Shown here piece after piece: positions 57,165 through 64,000 of a stretch of DNA of 64,000 bases. Numbering within the stretch: position 1 is the stretch's first letter; each line of letters begins with the position of its first letter. The notes beneath the pieces are model-generated. The model did no database searches. It had not been told where the DNA came from and worked only from the letters and a program-made list of their open reading frames with translations. This stretch comes from Helicobacter typhlonius (GTDB lineage Bacteria; Campylobacterota; Campylobacteria; Campylobacterales; Helicobacteraceae), in contig NZ_LN907858.1 of NCBI RefSeq assembly GCF_001460635.1, positions 248,001 to 312,000 of the forward strand, read 5' to 3'. Made by a program: the position numbers and the translations under genes.

Positions 57165-59213
57165 TTATTTTTTAGCTACAGATTGGTCAATCATCAGCTG
57201 AACGCTGCTGAAAGCATTGTTTGTTTTAGAAATTTGTGAATCATAGGCTGCAAATCTTTGTGCCATAATATCATAGCGCATATTAAGCTGCTCTACTGCT
57301 TTTTTGCGGTCCTCGCGTAACTTTTTGTCATCTCGAGTAAGGCTTTCTTCAAGCAACTTAAGCCGCGCATTACCACCATTGAGTAGCCTATCTAATTCTT
57401 GGTCAAATTTTTTAAACACACCATCGGTTTTCACCTCCCTAAATTCTAAAGTCTTTAAACTCCCATAGAAAAACTCCTGTGTGCCCTCTGGGTCGGAGCT
57501 TAACTCCATTTTGAGCTTATTCATATCAAGACTCATTTTGCCCTTTTCGTCAAGGGATAAGCCATATTTTGCAAGTCCCTTAATCTCGCTTTCTGTTGAA
57601 ATAGTCGTAGAAAAAATGCGATTGAGTGTAGGGCGTATCATACGAATATCACTATCGCCATTAAAGATACCCGCTATTTTGGAATCTTCATCAAAGCGCG
57701 TAACTTCATCAAGCTTTAGCCCAAGCTCATTGTAAGTTTCCACAAATTGCTTTACATTCTCGATAATATCCTCATCATTGCGCGTGATGTTAATCACTGC
57801 GGGTTTGCCCGGCTCTGTGGTTGTGAGAAGCTCGATATTTACCCCACTCACCACATCATCTATTGTATTTGTAGGGCGTCTCATCGAGATTCCATTATAT
57901 GAAAACACCGCATCTTCAGCTGTTTGCACCTTGCGTATTTTAAATAAATCCTCTTGTGTTTTGGCATAATCCATAGTCGTGCCGCTTTTCAATCCTAAAT
58001 CTTCCAATGCCTTTTTACTATCAGGGTCATTGTCCGCAAAAATACTCACTTCGCCTGTGTCGGAATTGATGACAAGCTTGCCTTCATTATTCACAGAAGC
58101 ATAAATACCTGCAATATTGTTAATCGCCTCTGCGATACTCTTCGCATTTTGTTCGGCTGTATTTTTCTTTTTGGTAAGTGTAGCAAGGTCAAGTGGAATA
58201 CTACCTATATTAATAGTGCCTTTGAGTTGTCCTGCACCCACGCTTTTGGTTGCTACTATTAAATCATCTTGTTGAGTTGATTTATTGTCCTCACCAAAAC
58301 CTAGAGTTTGCGACTTGCTACCCTCGAGATTAATGCTATGCCCACGTCTATCATTGATTGTGAGCATATCGCTATTTGCACCGCCTACGCCGATATTCAA
58401 GTCATTGCCAAGCATACCTTCAAAGTCAGAATCATTTTTAATTGCTTCAATAATCGCCTCTTTGAGTGCTTGTGCATTATCTTGCGACTTAGAACTTGCA
58501 GTTGTTTTTGGCAATCTTATGGATAAGGTCTTATCAATGCCTTTCTTGTCTTTAAGAGTGATAGAAAAATCCCCATCGTTAAGTTCAAAAGACCCACTAG
58601 GCACGGCAGAGCCTACGGCAGTCGAGCCAAAATATATGCGCGAAGCCTCGCCTGTATCTTTTGAATTAATCATTAGCTGGTAGGGATTTGAACCGCCTGT
58701 TTTCATTACAATCCCCATTACCTCGCCCTTTGTCGTATCAGTAATGAGTTGTGCCACGTCACCTAGCTCCATACCCGCTTTAATTTCGATTCTATAATCT
58801 TGCCCCTTATGGTTGAACTTTAGCACAGAATCCTTTTGGCTAAAGACAGATTCTCTACTCTCATACTTCGAGCCTATTTCGTTAATATCAGAGCTTGCCA
58901 CAGAATCTACATCGATTTTTATATCCTGTGTAGGCACACCTGTGGAGATAGTAGCCTTTAGTGCATCTCCTATGACATTACTAGAGCGTCCTAAGTAAGT
59001 AGAGTAATCAGCAAGTTTGCTCGTGCTAGATTTCAACCCACGTAAAGAAGAGGTAATGGCTACAAGCTCGGTTTGCTTCTCCACATTTTGCTCGATTTTT
59101 TTGTCAATAGGCTTGATGTGAGAGGCTTCGTCTGCCTCTCTAAGTTTATCAATCACTTCGTGATTTAAAACCTTGCTTCCAAGTCCTAGCGAACTCAATG
59201 TGCCAAGTGCCAT
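57165..59213 (-). CDS. fliD: Flagellar hook-associated protein 2 (filament cap)
   Basis: Secreted cap protein that inserts flagellin at the filament tip. 682 residues, usual for Helicobacter: N-terminal D0 segment MALGTLSSLGLGSKVLNHEV with IDKLREADE, large variable middle, and C-terminal coiled coil (NMRYDIMAQRFAAYDSQISK). ATG 59213 after GGAGGAATA. Follows flaG in the same operon. Confidence 0.95.
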   Translation of the reverse strand: MALGTLSSLGLGSKVLNHEVIDKLREADEASHIKPIDKKIEQNVEKQTELVAITSSLRGLKSSTSKLADYSTYLGRSSNVIGDALKATISTGVPTQDIKIDVDSVASSDINEIGSKYESRESVFSQKDSVLKFNHKGQDYRIEIKAGMELGDVAQLITDTTKGEVMGIVMKTGGSNPYQLMINSKDTGEASRIYFGSTAVGSAVPSGSFELNDGDFSITLKDKKGIDKTLSIRLPKTTASSKSQDNAQALKEAIIEAIKNDSDFEGMLGNDLNIGVGGANSDMLTINDRRGHSINLEGSKSQTLGFGEDNKSTQQDDLIVATKSVGAGQLKGTINIGSIPLDLATLTKKKNTAEQNAKSIAEAINNIAGIYASVNNEGKLVINSDTGEVSIFADNDPDSKKALEDLGLKSGTTMDYAKTQEDLFKIRKVQTAEDAVFSYNGISMRRPTNTIDDVVSGVNIELLTTTEPGKPAVINITRNDEDIIENVKQFVETYNELGLKLDEVTRFDEDSKIAGIFNGDSDIRMIRPTLNRIFSTTISTESEIKGLAKYGLSLDEKGKMSLDMNKLKMELSSDPEGTQEFFYGSLKTLEFREVKTDGVFKKFDQELDRLLNGGNARLKLLEESLTRDDKKLREDRKKAVEQLNMRYDIMAQRFAAYDSQISKTNNAFSSVQLMIDQSVAKK

Positions 59214-59265
59214 TATTCCTCCTCCCTTCTAAAGTAGATATTATTTTAAACCATAAAGTAAAAAG

Positions 59266-59661
59266 CTATCCCTGTTTGTCAAAAATCACACCAATCACTT
59301 CGCGCATTCTTTTCATAAGCTCAATAGCCTCTTTAGATGGAATCTCGCGTATCACCTTATCGCTATTGCTCTCTTTTACGGTTACTTTAAGACCGGGGAT
59401 ATTTTCATTATATGAAAAATTTAAATCCGTGCCTACACGTTTCATCTCATCATTGAGCTTTTTGCTTAATTCACGCAACTCATTTTCAAGCTGTTTTTTG
59501 TTTTCCTTATCTTGATACTGCGCGGTTTCTTCCCGTCTTCGCACTTCCAAAGGGCGTGTGTCCTCCGCAACTGCATTGCCACTAGAATTTACCATATCGA
59601 CAAGTCGTGTCCTTATGGATTCTGTATTGTCAATCTTACTGATATGATTAGTATCAATCAT
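59266..59661 (-). CDS. flaG: Flagellar protein FlaG
   Basis: 131 residues: polar N-terminus, coiled segment (DKENKKQLENELRELSKKL), then the FlaG core (FSYNENIPGLKVTVKESNSD, VIREIPSKEAIELMKRMRE). FlaG affects filament length. ATG 59661 after AAGGAGGAC. First gene of the flaG-fliD-fliS unit, with a FliA-type promoter upstream. Confidence 0.93.
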   Translation of the reverse strand: MIDTNHISKIDNTESIRTRLVDMVNSSGNAVAEDTRPLEVRRREETAQYQDKENKKQLENELRELSKKLNDEMKRVGTDLNFSYNENIPGLKVTVKESNSDKVIREIPSKEAIELMKRMREVIGVIFDKQG

Positions 59662-59700
59662 AATGTCCTCCTTGTGAAGATTTAGAATTGAAGTAAGGCA

Positions 59701-59727
59701 GTATCGACTTTTAGGTATTTTTTTTTA
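59701..59727 (-). promoter_or_regulatory. Sigma-28 (FliA) promoter of the flaG operon
   Basis: Minus strand TAAA (59727-59724), 15 bases, GTCGATAC (59708-59701), against the enterobacterial consensus TAAA-N15-GCCGATAA. It lies 40 bases before the flaG start and overlaps the end of the EnvC-like gene. Confidence 0.65.
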
Positions 59728-60930
59728 ATTTAATTTGATAAATTCGGCAGGGTTGATATGTTTATCTTTTTGTGTGATTTCAAAGCTTAGTCTATCATTA
59801 ACCTTGCCAATGATTGTGCCTTTTTTGACGGATAGCCCCGTTTTGATAGAAGATTCTATTTTATCCATATACGCATAGATTGTATGTAGGGCATTTTGAT
59901 GCTCAATAATTACCACTTTTTTAAGTCCGGGTGCATCTTTTGCATACACAATCTTGCCATCAAGCACATTTTTTACATTTGCATTGCTTGATTTTGGATT
60001 GAAAATAATTGCAGCATTGAAAATCTTAAACTTATACACAGGGTCAAAATATGGTCCAAATCTTCTTTCAATTACATAATTATCAAGCGGTGGGAAAGTT
60101 TTTGCACCCTTATATGGGATAGTAGGCACATCTCGGTATGAGGTACCAAACTGCTTTGGGGCTTTGATGCTATCGGGATTCTTTTGATTATCAATAAATA
60201 CCTGCTGTTTAGAGTCTGAGCGTTTTTGCTCTTTTACAATGTTGAGATTAGAAAGAATATTATCGAGATTCTCGCGCTCTTTGACAATATCTTTAAGTTG
60301 TTTGTCATAAATCTTTAAGTCAGTTTGCATCTTTGCCAAGGTTTGCTTCTGCTGTTCCTTTGCACGCTCTAAATGCTCCTTTCTGTCAGTTTGAGTTTTT
60401 ATAGAAGTTTGAATTTGCGAAATTGTATTGGTAAGCTTTTTTATCTCGTTATTGAGGATATTTTGTTTGGCGTTAAGCGTCTTAATATTGTTTTTTGTGT
60501 TATTTTGTAAGATGTTGTAGATATAAGATTCTATGACTTCATCTACTGAATCCGCATCAGCAGTGCGATTGATAATCATAGAAAAGGCAATATTTTGCGC
60601 GAATAGTTTCACGAGCTGTTCTTCGCTTTTTTGCTTTTGCTCTATGAGTATTCTTTGCTTTCTTTGAAAATCTTTGAGTGTCTTTTCTTGACTTTGGGAT
60701 TTGCCTTGATTTTGCAAAATATCTTTTTGTAATATATCAATTTGCATACCAAGCTGGGTTAGCTCACGATTTTTAGTATTTATCGCCCTGCCTAAATTAT
60801 CAAGCTTTTTGCTAATAGCCGCCTCTTTGGACTTCGCGTCTTTGAGTTTATCCTTTGCGGTATTTTGGTCAATATTCGCCAAGCACATACTTGCAATAGC
60901 GCATATTGCAAAATAGCCAAAAGCCCTCAT
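59725..60930 (-). CDS. envC: EnvC-like murein hydrolase activator with degenerate LytM domain
   Basis: 401 residues: signal peptide (FGYFAICAIASMCLANI), two long coiled coils (about 25-125 and 145-235), and a C-terminal M23/LytM-like domain from about 285. The zinc-binding residues of active M23 enzymes are missing: the HxxxD region reads DPVYKFKIFN, the HxH region is IYAYMDK, and HLHFE is RLSFEIT. This is the state of E. coli EnvC, which does not cut peptidoglycan but switches on amidases under FtsEX control. It starts at the ftsX stop. Confidence 0.82.
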   Translation of the reverse strand: MRAFGYFAICAIASMCLANIDQNTAKDKLKDAKSKEAAISKKLDNLGRAINTKNRELTQLGMQIDILQKDILQNQGKSQSQEKTLKDFQRKQRILIEQKQKSEEQLVKLFAQNIAFSMIINRTADADSVDEVIESYIYNILQNNTKNNIKTLNAKQNILNNEIKKLTNTISQIQTSIKTQTDRKEHLERAKEQQKQTLAKMQTDLKIYDKQLKDIVKERENLDNILSNLNIVKEQKRSDSKQQVFIDNQKNPDSIKAPKQFGTSYRDVPTIPYKGAKTFPPLDNYVIERRFGPYFDPVYKFKIFNAAIIFNPKSSNANVKNVLDGKIVYAKDAPGLKKVVIIEHQNALHTIYAYMDKIESSIKTGLSVKKGTIIGKVNDRLSFEITQKDKHINPAEFIKLN

Positions 60931-61739
60931 TACAGGTCTTTTTGTTTAATGATGACAAAAACCACCGACACAATAGATACAAGGACTGATGTAAAAAGCA
61001 AAATGATGAAATCGCTTCCTATGCGGAAAATATCGCTTGTAACTTCAAGCGTTTGCATTATTTCTTGCATTTTGTTGTGATGAATGATATATGTCATACC
61101 CGTGATAATCGCTATTGTAGAGATAATAGAATCTATAAACGCAAGGCGGAATAAAATGCCATTTCTCATCCACGCGGGAGCACCCAAAAATGCCATAATC
61201 TCCATTCTGTCACTATGCTCGAATTTCCAAATCTCAATTTGCTTTATCATCAAAATATAGCTTAGAATCGCAATCAACGAGGCAAATACGACAATTGAAC
61301 TTTTGATAATAAGTAGGAGCTTATACACCTGCGAGTGGCTTTTGCTGAAAGATTCTACTTTTGTTACACCATTGAGCTTTTTAAGCGTGGCATTAATCTT
61401 TTGCAGACGCTCTTCATCAGGGAATGTAGAGAGTTTGAGTGAGTAAAAAAAAGGTAACTCTCTTTGCAAAGTTTCAATGCTCTCGCGGCTTAAGTCTTTG
61501 CGCAATTCATTCATCATATAATCTGGCGTAACGGCTTTGAGCTCCTTTGCTTCACGAATAAAGCTCTGAATCTTATCAAGTGTGAGTGCATTTTGTGAGG
61601 CGATAACAATTGAGTAATTGTCCGAGAGCTTATTTTCGTGCTTACTTACCGCACGATTGACAAGCATAATGCTTTCAAAGCTAAATAGAAGAGCGAGGAG
61701 CGGGATAATTAGTGCCAAATGTCTCCTAAGCAAACTCAT
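60930..61739 (-). CDS. ftsX: Cell division protein FtsX
   Basis: Inner-membrane partner of FtsE. 269 residues with an N-terminal helix (LALIIPLLALLFSFESIML), a periplasmic loop (about 30-140) that should contact the EnvC coiled coil, and three further helices (about 147-167, 198-218, 240-262). Shares one base with the EnvC-like start and overlaps ftsE by 14 bases. Confidence 0.9.
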   Translation of the reverse strand: MSLLRRHLALIIPLLALLFSFESIMLVNRAVSKHENKLSDNYSIVIASQNALTLDKIQSFIREAKELKAVTPDYMMNELRKDLSRESIETLQRELPFFYSLKLSTFPDEERLQKINATLKKLNGVTKVESFSKSHSQVYKLLLIIKSSIVVFASLIAILSYILMIKQIEIWKFEHSDRMEIMAFLGAPAWMRNGILFRLAFIDSIISTIAIITGMTYIIHHNKMQEIMQTLEVTSDIFRIGSDFIILLFTSVLVSIVSVVFVIIKQKDL

Positions 61740-62394
61740 AGACCACTCCTTCCTCGATATGTAATCGTCTGTATGGGATATTGAGTCTATCGGGCATTCT
61801 GTGTGTTACAACAACCACGGTTATGCCGAGCTGTTCATTCACACCTTTGAGTAGATTCCAAATCAACTCACTCGAATAATCATCAAGGTTGCCTGTTGGC
61901 TCATCGGCAAAGATGATTGTCGGGTTATGTGCGAGTGCGCGTGCCATTGCCACGCGTTGTTGCTCACCACCACTTAACTCTAGTGGGAATTTATTTGACT
62001 TATGTGAAAGCTTAATATGCACGAGAAGCTTCTCTACTTGTGCTTTACACACTTCCTTTTTATAGCCATTAATTACCATAGGAAGCATTACATTGCGCTC
62101 GATATTCCATTCCTTGATAAGCTTGTAGTCTTGAAACACAATGCCAATGTTGCGGCGGAGCTGATTAACGCGGTTTTTTGAAGCCTTTTGCATACTCACG
62201 CCAAAGACATTAAGATGTCCGCTTTTCACACCTAAATGCCCGAAAAATGAGCTTAAAATAGTGCTTTTTCCACTACCCGAAGCCCCTGTGATAAACACAA
62301 ACTCTTTGGCGTTGATATTAAAAGTAGCATCTTTAATCACAAGCTCATCGTTATAGCCAAGATTCAAATTTTTTGCCTCGATAATTGCACTCAA
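61726..62394 (-). CDS. ftsE: Cell division ATP-binding protein FtsE
   Basis: ABC ATPase that drives FtsX. 222 residues: Walker [12 protein letters not shown]-loop FQDYKL, signature [15 protein letters not shown], Walker [14 protein letters not shown], and switch His in VVVTHR. Overlap with ftsX and a 3-base gap from trmB show one operon. Confidence 0.95.
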   Translation of the reverse strand: MSAIIEAKNLNLGYNDELVIKDATFNINAKEFVFITGASGSGKSTILSSFFGHLGVKSGHLNVFGVSMQKASKNRVNQLRRNIGIVFQDYKLIKEWNIERNVMLPMVINGYKKEVCKAQVEKLLVHIKLSHKSNKFPLELSGGEQQRVAMARALAHNPTIIFADEPTGNLDDYSSELIWNLLKGVNEQLGITVVVVTHRMPDRLNIPYRRLHIEEGVVYEFA

Positions 62395-62397
62395 TTC

Positions 62398-63585
62398 TCA
62401 CTCCTGTGTTAATATCTGCATCAAATGCGTATGTGCCTTTATAGCCGCCTGTGTAGGGATAGGGTCGCCACCTATGTAATGCGCGGATAGAGTGGGGTAA
62501 AACGCAATTTGTAAAAACGCATTTTGAGGTTGAAAAAAATCTCCAAAACACAATGTCATCACATACACATCTCCCGCACAATACAAACCATCAATGTGCA
62601 AAAACCAATCTTTTGCAATTTTCTTATACGAAAAATCTGTGTAATTATCCACATTTTTTCTTAGAATCTTATCAAAACTGAATCTATTTTGATTATTTTG
62701 CACATTTTTTGTATTTTTCTCCCCATTTTGTTTAAAAATTTTCATATCATAGATGTCTTTTTGTTGCCTTTCCCAACGCGCTTCATATTTGCTCGTAATA
62801 TCAAGCTTTGTATTTTTATACACTTCAAGGTGTAAAAGTGGCTCATTCAGCGCAAGATTGAGCGTGTCTTTAAAATAGATTTCATCATCGCTACGCAAGT
62901 GCAAAAACGCGTTTTCATCTAATACGCGTAAAACTTCTTGTAAGAATCGAGCCGAAAATACGCGTCTATGGGGCTTTTTATTCCACGGGACAGGGAAGTG
63001 AAGGTAGATTCTGTCTGCTTTAGAATCTGGCAAGATTTCAAGCAAAACCCGCGCGTCAGCATTGATAATGAAAAGATTTTCTAATCCCAAAAGCTCTATT
63101 TGTCTTAGAATCTGCTCGATAGAAGGCGTGTGAATCTCCACGCCAATGCAGATTCTATGCGGATTATTCTGCGCTAAATGTAAGAGATGTCGCCCCGAGC
63201 CAAAGCCTATCTCCATAATGAATCTATCTCTAAAATCCAAAAAAAACTCTATGGGCTTAAAGTAGGGCAATTGCAGATTTTGTCGAGGTGAATTATTGTT
63301 GAGATTATGGCTAATGAGTGAATCTTGGTGTTTGCTTAGAATCTTTAGGGCATTTTTAATCACGCCCGTATGCACTTTTGCGCTGCTTTTTTCACATTTA
63401 AGAATACTATTGTTTTTTGTCGCTCTTTTTTGTTTGCGTAGGAAAAATGCGTTTTGTTTATATTCTACAAGAATAAGCGATTGGTTGGCGTCATTGCACT
63501 TTATAGCCTCATAGACAAAGGTAAAATCCTCCTGCATATAAGGCAGCGATGGCAGAGAAATATTTGAAGCAAGAAAATGCGGCAT
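62398..63585 (-). CDS. trmB: tRNA (guanine-N7-)-methyltransferase, long form
   Basis: Methylates G46 of tRNA. 395 residues, against about 240 in E. coli; the long form is normal in Helicobacter. N-terminal extension to about 125, SAM motif MEIGFGSGRHLLHLA (about 140-155), GVEIHTPSIEQ, YLHFPVPWNKKPHRRVF (catalytic loop), then a C-terminal extension of about 130 residues without known motifs. Starts at the stop of the fibronectin-III gene. Confidence 0.9.
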   Translation of the reverse strand: MPHFLASNISLPSLPYMQEDFTFVYEAIKCNDANQSLILVEYKQNAFFLRKQKRATKNNSILKCEKSSAKVHTGVIKNALKILSKHQDSLISHNLNNNSPRQNLQLPYFKPIEFFLDFRDRFIMEIGFGSGRHLLHLAQNNPHRICIGVEIHTPSIEQILRQIELLGLENLFIINADARVLLEILPDSKADRIYLHFPVPWNKKPHRRVFSARFLQEVLRVLDENAFLHLRSDDEIYFKDTLNLALNEPLLHLEVYKNTKLDITSKYEARWERQQKDIYDMKIFKQNGEKNTKNVQNNQNRFSFDKILRKNVDNYTDFSYKKIAKDWFLHIDGLYCAGDVYVMTLCFGDFFQPQNAFLQIAFYPTLSAHYIGGDPIPTQAAIKAHTHLMQILTQE

Positions 63586-64000
63586 TATGGCTTTGCTTTT
63601 TGGAGCGTGATTTCTTTGCTGGGAGTAGATTCTATGCCATTTATATCCACGCTTACAACACTATAAACATATGCTTTGCCTTCTTGCATTTCTTTATCTA
63701 TGAAGCGCGTATCGTGTATATCAATGAACCTCATACTTTGATTCCATAAGCTTTTTTCCTTGCGATAGACGACATAGCTCACAATGCGGTCATCACTTGG
63801 CGTTTGCCACGAGAGAGTGGCTCTATTATCGAGCATTGTACCTTCAAATTGCGTAGGTGCGCTGGGTGGAGGGAGACTAGAACCCTTGGCTGGATAGCTA
63901 CTTAGGCGTCCTTGCAGTCCATTATCACCTAAAAGCACGACTTGATAGGTGTAGCTTACGCCATTTTCCTTGTCTTTAAGCTTGTGCGTATATTGTGTTT
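63585..64000 (-). CDS. Fibronectin type III domain protein, 5' end beyond window
   Basis: The frame is open to the window end, so at least 138 residues are seen and the start is missing. Fibronectin III-like strands are clear (APTQFEGTMLDNRATLSWQ, VSYVVYRKEK, AYVYSVVSVDINGIES). In H. pylori the gene before trmB (HP0746 position) is a similar lipoprotein. Probably exported; function unknown. Confidence 0.75.
   Translation of the reverse strand, partial: TQYTHKLKDKENGVSYTYQVVLLGDNGLQGRLSSYPAKGSSLPPPSAPTQFEGTMLDNRATLSWQTPSDDRIVSYVVYRKEKSLWNQSMRFIDIHDTRFIDKEMQEGKAYVYSVVSVDINGIESTPSKEITLQKAKP

Overview
The window comes from an epsilonproteobacterium, most probably an enterohepatic Helicobacter. 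The DNA is AT-rich and several gene runs keep the order known from H. pylori: fabX-amiA; cheY-prmA-ftsH-pssA; cheV-nspC; lpxB-coiled coil-hypA; and flaG-fliD-fliS beside an EnvC-like gene, ftsX, ftsE and trmB. Genes such as hisA, metE/metF, ilvD and proA, and a BspA-like lipoprotein family, fit an enterohepatic species better than H. pylori. No rRNA, tRNA, CRISPR array or intact insertion sequence was found.

Layout. 1-12.6 kb is housekeeping: fatty-acid desaturation (fabX), cell-wall amidase, histidine synthesis, chemotaxis (cheY, cheV), FtsH, phospholipid synthesis with a Psd-like protein that seems to lack its catalytic residues, polyamine synthesis, tRNA modification and a Sel1 protein. 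12.6-14.3 kb holds a phase-variable alpha-1,2-fucosyltransferase (OFF here) and a deleted copy of a lipoprotein gene. 14.6-23.9 kb is metabolic: di-haem peroxidase, glmS, pldA, metE, metF, ilvD. 23.9-26.4 kb is a type II restriction-modification insert between two ilvD 3-prime ends. 26.5-37.2 kb is a plastic region: cysK, a TonB-like gene with a stop, BspA-like DUF285 proteins (one behind a poly-A promoter, three lipoproteins in a tight operon), a phase-variable NSS transporter, and remnants of ilvD, a GtrA protein, a family 2 glycosyltransferase and a second NSS gene. 37.2-41.8 kb is lpxB, hypA, ispG and proA. 42-52.8 kb is a defence island on the minus strand. 52.8-64 kb is gatB, an outer-membrane protein, gpsA, hup, a flagellar cap operon, an EnvC-FtsEX module, trmB and a fibronectin-III protein.

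The strongest candidate for an undescribed system is the island at 42-52.8 kb. It starts 8 bases after gatB with a PLD-nuclease/SNF2-helicase gene held OFF by a G11 tract. It continues with a 4-base overlap into an adenine methyltransferase that stops before its target-recognition part. A 134-bp gap with an 18-bp perfect inverted repeat follows, then a NYN-nuclease gene, then the missing target-recognition part as a chain of three specificity modules joined by a G11 tract and a (CT)13 tract, then an Abi-alpha (DUF4393) protein and two small membrane proteins. The repeats could switch the nuclease on and off and change how many specificity modules are translated.

Simple repeats at functional positions (plus-strand notation): C11 at 13401, A15 at 28044, C13 at 31141, C12 at 37169, (CT)13 at 44243, C11 at 44849, C11 at 52779. 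A heptamer, AGAATCT/AGATTCT, is also strikingly frequent throughout. All calls come from reading the sequence; no database search was run.
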